The notes under the pieces were generated by a model. It had not been told where the DNA came from and made no database searches. It saw nothing but the letters and a program-made list of their open reading frames with translations. From Crocodylus rhombifer (taxonomy: Eukaryota > Chordata > Crocodylia > Crocodylidae): a stretch of 64,000 nucleotides of DNA. The translations under genes were made by a program, and so were the position numbers. Location of the stretch: contig JAVSML010024440.1 in NCBI GenBank assembly GCA_038503035.1, positions 124,001-188,000 on the forward strand, written 5' to 3'. Shown piece by piece: positions 48,867 through 58,870 of this stretch (the stretch's first letter is position 1; every line of letters starts with the position of its first letter).

Positions 48867-51800
48867 GTAAATTCATTACAATATTTCTAGTTTATAAAAA
48901 GCAGCTTGAAAAGCTGAATGCAGCGTCAGTAAACACAAAATAGTTGTGTGGAAGCCAAATCAGGCACTTCATATATGTGAGACAAATTGTAGAGGGAGAA
49001 GATGGAGTAGATTTAGAAACCATTATAAACAAGGGATGACAATAAAAATAGAGGAGTCTGAGGCATCTGTCCAGCTGCGCAATAAGTAACAATCTAGTAA
49101 AGTGGGTGCCGTATTCTGTGCACGAGTAATCCTACCAAATCCAGTGGAACTACTCACATGCTTGAAGTTAAGCATTATATTATTTAAGTATGCTGTGGTT
49201 CAAAATCCCTCATACCAAGGATTTAACTCAGTCTAGAGTCTAATATGGGGAGAGGGTGGCATGATCTTTGAGCATAAAGAACAACTAAATGCATCTTTTA
49301 AATCTGTAGATGAACCCAAAAACATAAGGATGAGTTTTTCCACTGGAAACAGAGTGGTTATAATTATTCTCCCTATTGGTGCCTAGCTGCAATATTTTCT
49401 AATCCAAATCTGGAATTAGAAATTAAAAAAAAGGAAAGGAGAATTTTTCACATTTGTATTTCAAGCTTATATTTAGTATCTGGTTTCCATGGAAATTAAC
49501 TTGAAAAAGCCACCAGTGGGCAGCAAAACTCTTTCTAATTTCAACACCTGATTTCCAGTTTCAGCTTTCACAAATGTTTATGCACAGAGACCATCCAGAC
49601 AGCAAAACTGAGGCGAAGGTTTAAAAAATTAGAAGAAAATGGAGAATGTTTGGGCTTTTTTCCTATCCACTTTTACCTTGCTTGTACCAACATAGAATGA
49701 ACTCTTAAAGAGCCACAGTATGAATTGAGACAGCTTTGGGCTGGTTTTCAGGATACCCCCCAAGTGCTTGAAATTGATGAAGGAAATTAAAAATAAAATT
49801 TCCTTTGACATTTACAGACAGGTGGTAAATGAAACAGTTTCTTCCTCTTACAACGTCCATTTCATGAAGTATTTTAACCAGTAACATTTTATTGTTCAGT
49901 AAATTGACATGTGCCTAATAGGAAATGACAACTTGCTAACACATCTGCTTTTGTGTATTCATCCATATCCTCTGACTGTAGCAATGAAACCAAATCTTTG
50001 CTGAGTTTTAGTTTTGTTAGAAGAACCAATTCATCTTAAAGCCCTTCCTTTGTGCATTATAACAGGATTGCTGGTACTCTGGTGCAAAACAGGTGTACCT
50101 TCATGTATACTAGTACAAAATACCTGAAGGTGGTGAGGCTGCACATTTGTCAGGCAAAATGTATAGCAGTTGGGGCTGAATAGGTGCATCTGAAAACCTA
50201 ATTTGCCTTTCAGACCATTTATTGATGCACTGGGATGGAGCCTACCATGACTCAGAGCCCCAGGTGATTATGCAGGGGTAACAGCAAGAAAAAGCTATCT
50301 GCCATACCTTACCCTTTGATAAAGAAAAATAGGGGTGTGTCATTTCTCTGCTAGTAAAGACAGTAGGTGGCTCAGGCTTGGGCTTCAAGCTTAAGTCATG
50401 CTTAGTCCACTCTTGTGCTACATTTGGGCACTAGCACAGAACCTAGGCTGGTAGGGCAGAGGTGGCAAGGGGAGCAGAGGCTGCCAGGGGCAGGGCTCTG
50501 CCTGCCCGCCCCTCCCCTGTCTTGTCCTGAAATCCAAGATGAGGGCCTTTTTCCCCTCATGTAGTATGGGGGTAAAACCACATCTAGGATTCGAGTGAAT
50601 GTGGTATTTGGATTTGGCCAAAAGTAAATGGATGTGAGGCTTCTCTGTGAGAAAGATGGCTATAGGTCACTGAGAACAATAGTCTACCTCACCAATATCC
50701 CATGTATCTGGGCCTTACCCTGACTCCTTGGCTCTTATTTGCCCAGACATCTGAATTGTCAAATCTAATGCAGCTGCTTTGGATGTTTCATTTTTTTCTC
50801 CAGGGGAGTCTCCTATCCCCAAACCCTGTTGTACCTTTAAAGCAGGTACCTTTTAGGCTACTGAAAAGGGTCAGGAGGAGGCAGAAGCATAGATTTGGAT
50901 TGGGGAAGCTTGAGGTGAAAAAGAAAAGGCATTATGGGAGGAAACAGGCATTGCGAGGCACAAGGAGGGAAGAATGGATTATCAGAAGCTAGCTAGTAGT
51001 CCTATTAGCACCAGTATGTAGCTGCGGAGGAAATACCCAGCAGTGAAGCTCTATTTATGAAGATATGATGACTTAGTTCAGAAATAAATAGACAAGAAAT
51101 AAAGTAAATGTGCATTGAGAATATTATCCAAGGATTTGTGAAAGGTCAGAGAGTCTTTAGAGATGCTTGTTAACAGATAATCATGAACATTGCTGACCTC
51201 CTGAGGCAATGGAGTGACTGAGGTGGAGGACAGGAGGAAGAGAAAATGATTTGTTTGATTGTTGCTGACAGACACTTTGGAGGGAGTCTTCGGAGTTCAT
51301 TTTTAACTTCAAGGAACCCTCCTATCCCTTTCTTTCTACTCCTTTCTCTCTGATACGTAACACTGTTTTGGAATAAATGCCTTTCTAGCTGTGGAGAAGG
51401 TAGCTTGAGGCTTCCCTTAAAGCTCACTGGTTTTGTCCTTAGATTGATTGTGGGGACTGCTAATAATGTGGGGAAAATGATCTCCCTTATTGACTTAGGT
51501 GGAGATGCAAACCCCTTTTTTTCCCCCTATCTCCCAAGTCACTAGCAAATCCCTTGTCACTAACTACCTGCCCTGCCAATAGCCTTGGGGGGGGTTTAAC
51601 TTTTGTCTGTGGCCAGCGGTCAGTTCTGGGCTGACTTGTCATTTTGACAGTTCCAGCAAATCCAGGGTCCTGTGGTGGTCAAAACAGAAGGTGGAGGATG
51701 AGGATAAACCCTGAGATTTCATTCTTGTTAGAAACCTGACTGGATCTTCCACAGAGATCACATCCACATTCTCTTCTGAGAGCAGCTGGTTTGCAGGTCT

Positions 51801-54800
51801 TGCGTGTTTAATGTGAGAGTTTCATGTGCTGGCATTTCCCCTGCTCCTCTGGCACAAACAGAGCAGAAAAGATGAACACCTGCTTACACTCCCACACCCC
51901 TACTCAGTCATGCCTATTCCGATCTATAGGGCTAAATAAAGTTAAACCAGCGTCCTAAAAGGTTGTTTAGCTGATTATACTGAGGGTGGCATCTGCTTTA
52001 AAGATTTAGAAGAAACCTTTTAACTAAGATACTGTTGAATAAAATAAACTACTGCATTTCTCCTCTATCCTCTGGGTCAGTACTGTGACTGCCTGCTAGA
52101 GTGAGGCAGAAAACAAAATTAATGATCTCAGTCTCTTCTAAAGAAGCCCAGGTCATTGCCTGTCTCTAGCTGATGTGACAGCTTGTGAAGCATGGAGATA
52201 TTTTACTTTTTAACCACCCTTCCCCCACCCCTTGCTTATAATTTTCAGGCTGTCTTGTGTTTGTACTAGTTTCAACCCACTCCAGCACTAACAGTGTGAG
52301 TGTTTATATGGATCAACTGCCAAGGTTCACACCTCTCTGTCATCTAACTCTAGAGATCAGGTCAAGATGATGATACAATGCTAAAACCTTCAGCAATTGG
52401 TCTACATAAATACATTCCCTGTTTCTAGCACTAGTAGTAAAGCAATCATAGGAGATTTCCTTAAAATTGTCCTTGTGGACAGTGCTTGTCTGTCATTCCT
52501 ATCCGCTTTACATCCTTTACTTGATAATAACTGAGGAATTGTGGAAAATTAAAACTCTGAAATAAAGCAACAGTTTCATCCATCATCCTGGCATTCTGTA
52601 TTCTATGTTAACTGTTAATTTGCTGCTCTGAAAAAGCAAAATGCAAATATAATATTGCCCCTACTATCTGTAGTAGATTTTTCCTATAATATTCAATGCT
52701 AATAGCTAGTTGCTAACACTATAGAGGTCCAGTCTTGCAAACCCATGTTAACATGGTATAGTCCATCGATTTCAGTAGGATCCTTTACATGCAAGAAGAA
52801 TTGCTGTATTAGGCCAATAATTAGGAAAGCAGTTACGTGCCTGTAGCAGGGAACCCACACCGTTACTTGGGCACAGTGGCAGGAGAGGAGAGCTCCTGTC
52901 ACCTTGAAAGAGTGTGTGGAGCCACAGTGGGAGGTGTGCAGGCTGGCCCTTAATTAGGAAGAAACCCCTGTGTGTGGTTGGGAAAAAGCCACATGAAGGA
53001 AAGGGGCCAGGGCTTCCAGGCGTATAAGCTCAGGACCTGAGCCAGAGCAGGCAGCCAGGCCCTGCAGGGGGGAGATCCCAAAGGGAAGCTGGCTGCAGGA
53101 AGCAGTACCCACAGATACCTGAGCTACCCACAAGTGAGAGGGGGCCTAGCTCTGGGAGTTATAGTTTGTGTAAGGATACTCATGGACAAAGGGGTGACCT
53201 TTGTGAAAGCAGTTTGCATATATTTCAGTTGTACGGGTGAATGGTTGTTAACGTTTGCTGACTGGCTGGAGAACTGGGAGTGGTTGTTGGGGTGGAGGGG
53301 CCACGGGCAAGGTACGTGGTAGGCACGCTACACTGCGAGGCTGAAACCTGAAGAGCCCCTTTGCCCAAGGCAGTGCATCTGGGCTAAGTGGCCTCAGCTG
53401 CAGGAAAAAGGGGCTGAGGCCAAATAGGCTGAAGCCCAGACAAGGGTTAGGGTCTGAGGGGCCCAGCGTTAGTCCGGGCAGAAAGAGAGAGAGAGAGAGG
53501 GGCTTGGGGGAGTCGGGGTCTGAACTCCAAGCTAAGCAGGCCAGGCGAGTCCATGGGGGGGGGCAGGGATGAGGACACCTAGAGCTTGTCAGCTTCTAAG
53601 GGCAGCGGTCCCTTTTCATCAGCAGCATCACAGGTGTGGCAGAGAGACGTTAGGGGTGCCTACAGATTTTAGAGGCTGCACTCTAACACATGGTGGTTTA
53701 CACAAAGCACCATGAGTTTAGAGCCACCCCCGGCCCCCCAACTGAACAGATGTTCACCTGTTGGGTGAGGGGGGCTCGCGCCTGCCTGTACCATCCCTGG
53801 ACAGCAGGCAGAGGTGTTCCAGCACCTTCCCAGGAGGCTGCCAAACCACCTGTCTCCTCAGCTCTGCCTCCCACCCCCCAGCTGCAGCCACGGCAAACCC
53901 AGCTAGCAGCTGCGTGCTGCCGCTGTCAGAGGCTTGGGTGGGGAGTGGGGGAAGGGAGCCCCCCACTTCAACCCCCCCAGGTACCCCAGCACCTAGCTCC
54001 CCCTTACCCCCCTCCCCTGCTGCACAGGAAGAAGACTCTCTCTTCTCTGTGACAGGCCCACAAAGGCACATGTGAAAAATTAACGCTCAAGGGAACATGA
54101 ACAGAAGTTCCCTAAGGCACTGTGTTCTGACGCGCCTTCAGCGAATAGCTAATTTATCAAGGATTAATTTTTCACATGATCAACCATTTTAAAAGTGCTC
54201 TGCAGCTGTGAACATGTGTTATGTCTTGGCTGTAGAGTGCTTTCAGGGACCAGATCACGCAAAAATGTAACTGGTGTAAGCTCCCTAAAGGAAGACGCCG
54301 AGAGCTGGGAGCAAAGAGCCGAGCAGGGTCAAGGTGGCCACTAGGGGCTTCACGGCAGCCCCAGGGTGCCATCCTGTTACAGTGCCTAGTAAGTGTAAGA
54401 CCCCGAGGATGATTAGCTGTTAGTTTTTTGTTTTTGTTCCACTATTGTTATCTAACTTTTAGTGATGAATAAATGAACTATAATATACACAGTTATAATA
54501 ATAGTAAACAAGCATAACATTCAACTGTTAGAGTGAAGCGGAAATTTTCATTCTTGTTTGAGAGAAAATTTTAAGACAACCTTGAGTATGGAGTTGCTTC
54601 TTATGCCTCCATAATGATACCAGATTTTGCTTTACCCATATTTTAGCTTCTAGTTTGGTTTCAGACGATTTCAAATGACTCACTCTTCAACTGAGCACCG
54701 TAACACACAACTGCCTATATATAAGAACCACAGCCGTGGGGAATCATTACAACTCTCTGGAAGAAATATCCACTTCTGAGTAAGAAGAATATAGGAAAAT

Positions 54801-57066
54801 GTCCTGAAAGCTAGAATTAAACTAATTTTGAACCATGAGTAAGCTCCTTCCAGGTCACCGCAGTTACACAAGTCATGTCTACAAGCCCCCAACTCAGCAA
54901 AAGAGGAACATTGCAGTGTTTCACATTCAACTCATGTTTTTGTTATTCATTTACTATTTTCTTGCCTGATTTAGTGCTCTTTCAGTCAGCTGGCTCAAAC
55001 ATTTGTTCAACAACTATCTCTGAAGACCTCAGGAGAGACTGTCACCCAGAACCTGGAGCTACTGAAGCGGCCTGCCGAAGTCGTGGGTGCCGGTGGTGCG
55101 AGACAAGTAGCCTTAATGTTCCGTTTTGCTTCTATGACTCCACTGAAGATGCAGCTTGCCCCAGCGATGTTCCAATTCAGAAACGCATTGACTGCCACCC
55201 ACAGCCCGGTGCCTCAAAAGAAAAATGTGAAGCAAAGGGTTGCATTTGGTGTTCTACAAAAGTCCCTAATGCTCCATGGTGCTATTTCCCAGCAAATGAT
55301 CCTTATGGCTACTTTGCAACTGAGAAGCCACAAAAGACAAGTAAAGGATGGAGGTAAACCAATCCTACTTAATTCTTTAATCATTCTTAGTGATATACCT
55401 ATACCTGGCTGGCACTGGCCTTCTGAAAGCTACGTGACTTTTATGGTAAGGATTATACTAGGCAACTCTCCAAGGCACTTTGAGATCTGCTGATCCAGAA
55501 CTCTTTCAGGGCCAGGGGTTATTTTTTGTTGTAATTTGATCTGAAGGCCCCCCAGATGACATACTTTGGATTCTGGTTCTAGAATGAATAACTGTGGAGC
55601 AGGGGTGAGCAATTAATTTGGGCCAGGAGACCATTTAGAGAATTAGCTGAGCTGTCATGGGCTGGGGCAGCATCCCCCTTCCCTCCCACCAAGCTCCCTA
55701 TGTGGCCCTCTGCCCCAGATAATCGCCCACCCCGATCTAAGGGCAGAGAGGTGAGTGGATAAGGATTAGGGGAACCTAATCTTTGTTCCCCCTTCTCCTT
55801 GCATCCCCTTCCTTGCTCTGAGCCTGGCCAGTGGTGTTCTGTGTTCCCGTGCACCACTTCAGGCCACATGGGTGCAGCTGGTACAGCTCCTGCCTGCCCT
55901 GGTCACGTGCCAGGGACTTGGGATCTGGCAGAAGCCATGCCAGCTGTGCTCATATGGAGTGGCTCATGAGAGCACAGTACAGCACTGTGTTAGCGGCATC
56001 CATGCACTTACCAGGCCCATCCAGGCAGAACCCAGATCACCCGTGACTTCTGGCCCACTTCTCCCTGTAGCCCCTCCCCCACCAGCATGGAGAGCCATAC
56101 CTGAACTTTGACTTGCCAGGGGCCACGCTATCTGGTCCGCAAAGGGCTGCAGGGTTGGAGCTGTGCCCAGACAGCTTTGCCTGGCAGAAGCCTGGCCAGG
56201 AGCTCAGCATCCCTTGCCTTGGAGTGTACACTGGGAGCTGGGGGCAGGGCAGGGTGGGGGGTGGCTTCTGCTGCTGCAGCCAGCAATGTCAGGGGGAAGG
56301 GAGAGAGCAAGAAGCACCAAAACCCAGGGCAGCTGCAGGCCGGATACAATTCTTCAGTGGAGCAACTGCAGGCTGGATAGAAACATTTGCAGGCTGGATC
56401 CAGCCCACGGGCTGTATTTTGCCTGTGGAGAGGCACATATTTTTTCCCCAGACCTCTCTTGTGGCACATATCTGACTTCCCCAAAGAGTAACCATCAGAT
56501 GATATCTAGCTGATTTTTTGGGAAAGAAAAGATCCTCTTGTGCCCACATATGATTATACCCACTGACAAAATCCTGGGTGTTTGAAGCTCTAATACAGAT
56601 GGAAATTGTGGTGAGTTAACAGGGTGGACTAATTTATTCTGTTTCCCTGCATGACACTGTTCTTATACTCAAATGGCTTTTTAAAATTTTGTTTGACAGT
56701 TAAATATTTCTGTGTTGCAGAGTAATGCTGACAAAACTTGACACTATGTCACTGTTTGGTAATGATATTTCTCCTGTTGCCATGGATGTGGAGTTCCAGA
56801 CAAATGACAGACTCAGATTTAAGGTGAATATTGAGAAAATGAAGCCATTTAGTCCAAATACCTTAAGCCAAGCAGCTGACTAACTGATGTGTGCCTGTTT
56901 CCACTTTGGTTCAGATATATGATCCTAACAGTGAAAGATTTGAAGTTCCACTCAAGATTCAGTCGTCTTCTGCTGTTGCTGCTGCTGACACCAGCTATGA
57001 CATTGAGTTCATAAATCATTCCTCCCTTCAGTTTAAAATCTTAAGGAAAAGCTCAGGAACAGTGCT
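48821..57066 (+). CDS. Secreted GH31 alpha-glucosidase (sucrase-isomaltase/MGAM-like), 5' part: four exons
   Basis: Exons 48821-48866, 54975-55353, 56721-56823 and 56915-57066 join in phases 1, 2 and 0 to give about 226 residues. Order: signal peptide (1-23), trefoil domain 1 (C26-C67), trefoil domain 2 (C77-C118), then the GH31 N-terminal beta domain (about 142-226) with LFGNDISPVAMDVEFQTNDR, LRFKIYDPNSERFEVPL and FKILRKSSGTVL, which match the family. GH31 enzymes of this type hydrolyse terminal alpha-1,4 or 1,6 glucose from maltose, starch fragments or sucrose. The catalytic barrel is not in view. Intestinal SI and MGAM start with a cytosolic tail, membrane anchor and stalk; this one seems to start with a cleavable signal, so secretion or lysosomal delivery is more likely. 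GAA also has a signal and one trefoil but differs in sequence. It could be truncated. Confidence 0.75.
48867..52830 (+). other. GH31 intron 1, first part, mostly unrecognised
   Basis: The intron between the signal-peptide exon and the trefoil exon. The only structure I see is a small inverted-end fragment at 50528-50622 (AAATCCAAGATGAGGGCC at left, reverse of right end CCAAATCCAAATACCAC) related to the 16.1-kb element. No extra exon candidate joins in phase. Confidence 0.5.
52840..53690 (+). repeat. GC-rich, possible solo LTR or other retroelement piece
   Basis: Differs from its AT-rich surroundings: GC-rich, with GCGTATAAGC followed by CAGGACCTGAGCCAGAGCAG, an (AG)n run at 53482-53498, and a CTGCACTCTAACA end. 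The layout (promoter-like box in a GC-rich block) resembles an LTR, but I found no paired LTR, primer site, coding region or target duplication. Confidence 0.3.
53691..54974 (+). other. GH31 intron 1, last part, with alternative promoter candidate
   Basis: 53690-54060 is C/G-rich and repeat-like. TATATATAA at 54716-54724 is followed by an open frame from ATG 54875 that reads in frame into exon 2 (MSTSPQLSKRGTLQ and a hydrophobic run). It could be an alternative first exon, but it is more likely intron read-through, because the frame crosses the splice acceptor at 54974. Confidence 0.4.
54975..55353 (+). CDS. GH31 gene exon 2: tandem trefoil domains
   Basis: Acceptor TTGCCTGATTTAG, donor GTAAAC. 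After the end of the signal peptide it encodes two P-type trefoil domains in one exon. Domain 1 has Cys at residues 26, 38, 49, 54, 57 and 67 (core RSRGCRWCETSS, NVPFCFYD); domain 2 at 77, 89, 100, 105, 108 and 118 (core EAKGCIWCSTKV, NAPWCYFP). The spacing 11-10-4-2-9 is identical in both, a 51-residue tandem duplication. In most trefoils the fourth and fifth Cys are adjacent (GCC); here they are separated as GCxWC. The exon ends KTSKGW in phase 2. Confidence 0.88.
55592..56430. mobile_element. hAT-like non-autonomous element in GH31 intron 2
   Basis: Starts CAGGGGTGAGCAATTAATTT at 55600 and ends near 56422 with GGATCCAGCCCACGGGCTGT then ATTTTGC. The octamer CTGTGGAG occurs exactly on both sides (55592-55599 and 56423-56430), fitting an 8-bp hAT duplication, although the right TIR would then lack its last bases (expected CCACCCCTG). 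GC-rich interior, no transposase. Confidence 0.6.
56721..56823 (+). CDS. GH31 gene exon 3: start of N-terminal beta domain
   Basis: Acceptor TGTGTTGCAG, donor GTGAAT. It completes an Arg codon and encodes VMLTKLDTMSLFGNDISPVA then MDVEFQTNDRLRFK, ending in phase 0. The SLFGND and QTNDRLRFK blocks are hallmarks of SI/MGAM-type GH31 proteins directly after the trefoil domain. Confidence 0.9.
56915..57066 (+). CDS. GH31 gene exon 4: N-terminal beta domain
   Basis: Acceptor CACTTTGGTTCAG, donor GTGAGT. It encodes IYDPNSERFEVPLKIQSSSA, then DTSYDIEFINHSSLQFKILR and KSSGTVL, leaving phase 2. The next family exon should carry the F/WDT..SDQFLQIST..YGFGE segment; I do not find it before 64000. Confidence 0.88.
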
Positions 57067-57589
57067 GTGAGTACAAAGTATATTAAGATTGTGTGGACTG
57101 TGAGAGGGAGAGAGAGATGAGACAAGCAGTATTTCTCATATATTATTGCATGGTTCAGCATGGCTGAAAGAGAAAAAATGTCTTTCTACTCACAAACATA
57201 AATTATAGAAGATATGCACACAAATGGTTTCTAGTACATTATGCTATGTCCCACTAGAAAGCACAGTCCAGAAGTATTTGCTGTGAACATAAGCACTTCT
57301 GTTTACTGATAACATTTTAAGCTAGTGGAAGAAAGCATGATCAGCAGGGGTCCTGGGTTTTCTCTGTTTAAAAATCCAAACTTCTCTGATTAATCCCCAC
57401 GAATCTGCATTTTTTGCAATTAAAATGAAATGCCACTGCATATATGAGTATCAGTTGGACACAAGGTTTCATTGACATATTTACAATTTTAAAGCAATTT
57501 AAAAGCCTACCAGTGCCTCAATCATTATAATAAAATAAATTCTAAATACCTATATATTTTGGCATTTATTTGTTTTTTTATCATAAAAA
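57067..57589 (+). other. GH31 intron after exon 4, nothing recognised
   Basis: AT-rich sequence with no exon that continues the GH31 frame. Confidence 0.6.
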
Positions 57590-58870
57590 ATCAGAGCTCC
57601 TCCTGTCCCCTTTACTCAGGATGTGGATCCAGCTGCAGCTGTCCCCGACCCCCAACGCTTTGTGGTGCTAAGCACCTCTGATATGCCGATGCTCCTCACT
57701 CCTAAGCTGCAGCCCCCACCAGTCCTGCCAGTGCCCCTCACTCCCAACCCACATGTCCCCGTCCTCACTGGTGCCCCTCACTCCTGCCCCCCTGCCCCTC
57801 AGCCCTAGCTGCCAGGGGTTGGGGGCGCCCAACCACAGGCAATGCCATAGGCAACATGTTGGGAGCGGGCATTGAGGGAGCATATGCCTTCCCCAGATTT
57901 GTGTGCCCACAGAGGGCACACGGCTGCAGCCTGGCCAGACCGGCACAGGCATAAGCCACATCCACAGCCCTGTGGGACCTGGCATGGGAAGGTGGAACAG
58001 GACAGCGAGACTTGTTGCCACCACCAATGGGACCTCTGTGCTAGCTGTGTCGCCAGCAGCATTAGAAGTAATGGACTGGGGAGGGGGGCATGCTGCCTTC
58101 AACTCCTCCCACTGCCAGCTGCTTGTGTACCAGGCTGTGCTTATACTTTCCCACCATTGGCTCAGCCATAGCTGCCACTGTTGCTCCTCTTAGGCCATCT
58201 GCGCTGCCCCCCACCTCCCCTTTGGGGTATAGCTGTAGTCTGAGGGGAGTGGTGGTGACGGTGGACAGGCCATGGCACAGGGTAGACCCATGGCCTAGTG
58301 CATGAGTCTGTTGCTGCTTGAACTGCTGATGGCACAGCTGGGTGAAGAGGTCCCAACAGTAGTTGTGATGGTAGCAGTGTCAATGAGTCTTACTGCTCCA
58401 CTCCACCTTCCCTGGGTCCTGCCTGCTGGGCTGCAGAGGTGGCTCTTGCCTGTGCCAGTCAGGCCAGGCTACAGCCTGGTGCCCACTGTGGGTGCAGAGA
58501 TCTGTGGGGGCACATGCTCCCCGGACACATTGCCTATGCCCCTCCATTTCCCTGATGCGTTCTCTATGCCCCCCAATAGACTTACCTGCAGGAAGCTGCA
58601 GGAGTTGCTCTCCACCACACTGCCTGGCTGCCACGTGCATGTGTGGTGTGCACATGCACGTGGCACCCTTACCTGCGATCACCCTTCTCCCACTTCTCCC
58701 AGCCCCAAGCAGCTCCTTGTAGACTGGAACTCTGCCAGACTACAAGGGAAAACCCATGGTTTCCCATGGTTTTTCTGCATTTTTCCATGGCAAATAGAAA
58801 ACCCAGATCTCTGATGAACAGATTGTTCAGATCTGTTTGTTCCCTGATAAAAGTCTAGCTGGAGTTCTTT
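57590..58870 (-). mobile_element. GC-rich non-autonomous DNA element, inverted copy of the 13.2-kb family
   Basis: Read on the minus strand it contains GGCAGAGTTCCAG, CCTGCAGGTAAGTCTATTGG and AGATCTCTGCACCCACAG, matching the order at 13235-13625. Numerous overlapping frames reflect GC content only. The ends are approximate and no TIR was found. Confidence 0.5.

Noticed and set aside
54875..54974. ATG-started extension of the trefoil exon (MSTSPQLSKRG...)
   Set aside because: It runs through a good pyrimidine tract and acceptor; splicing from the signal-peptide exon gives an exact phase match and a better N-terminus. Kept only as an alternative.
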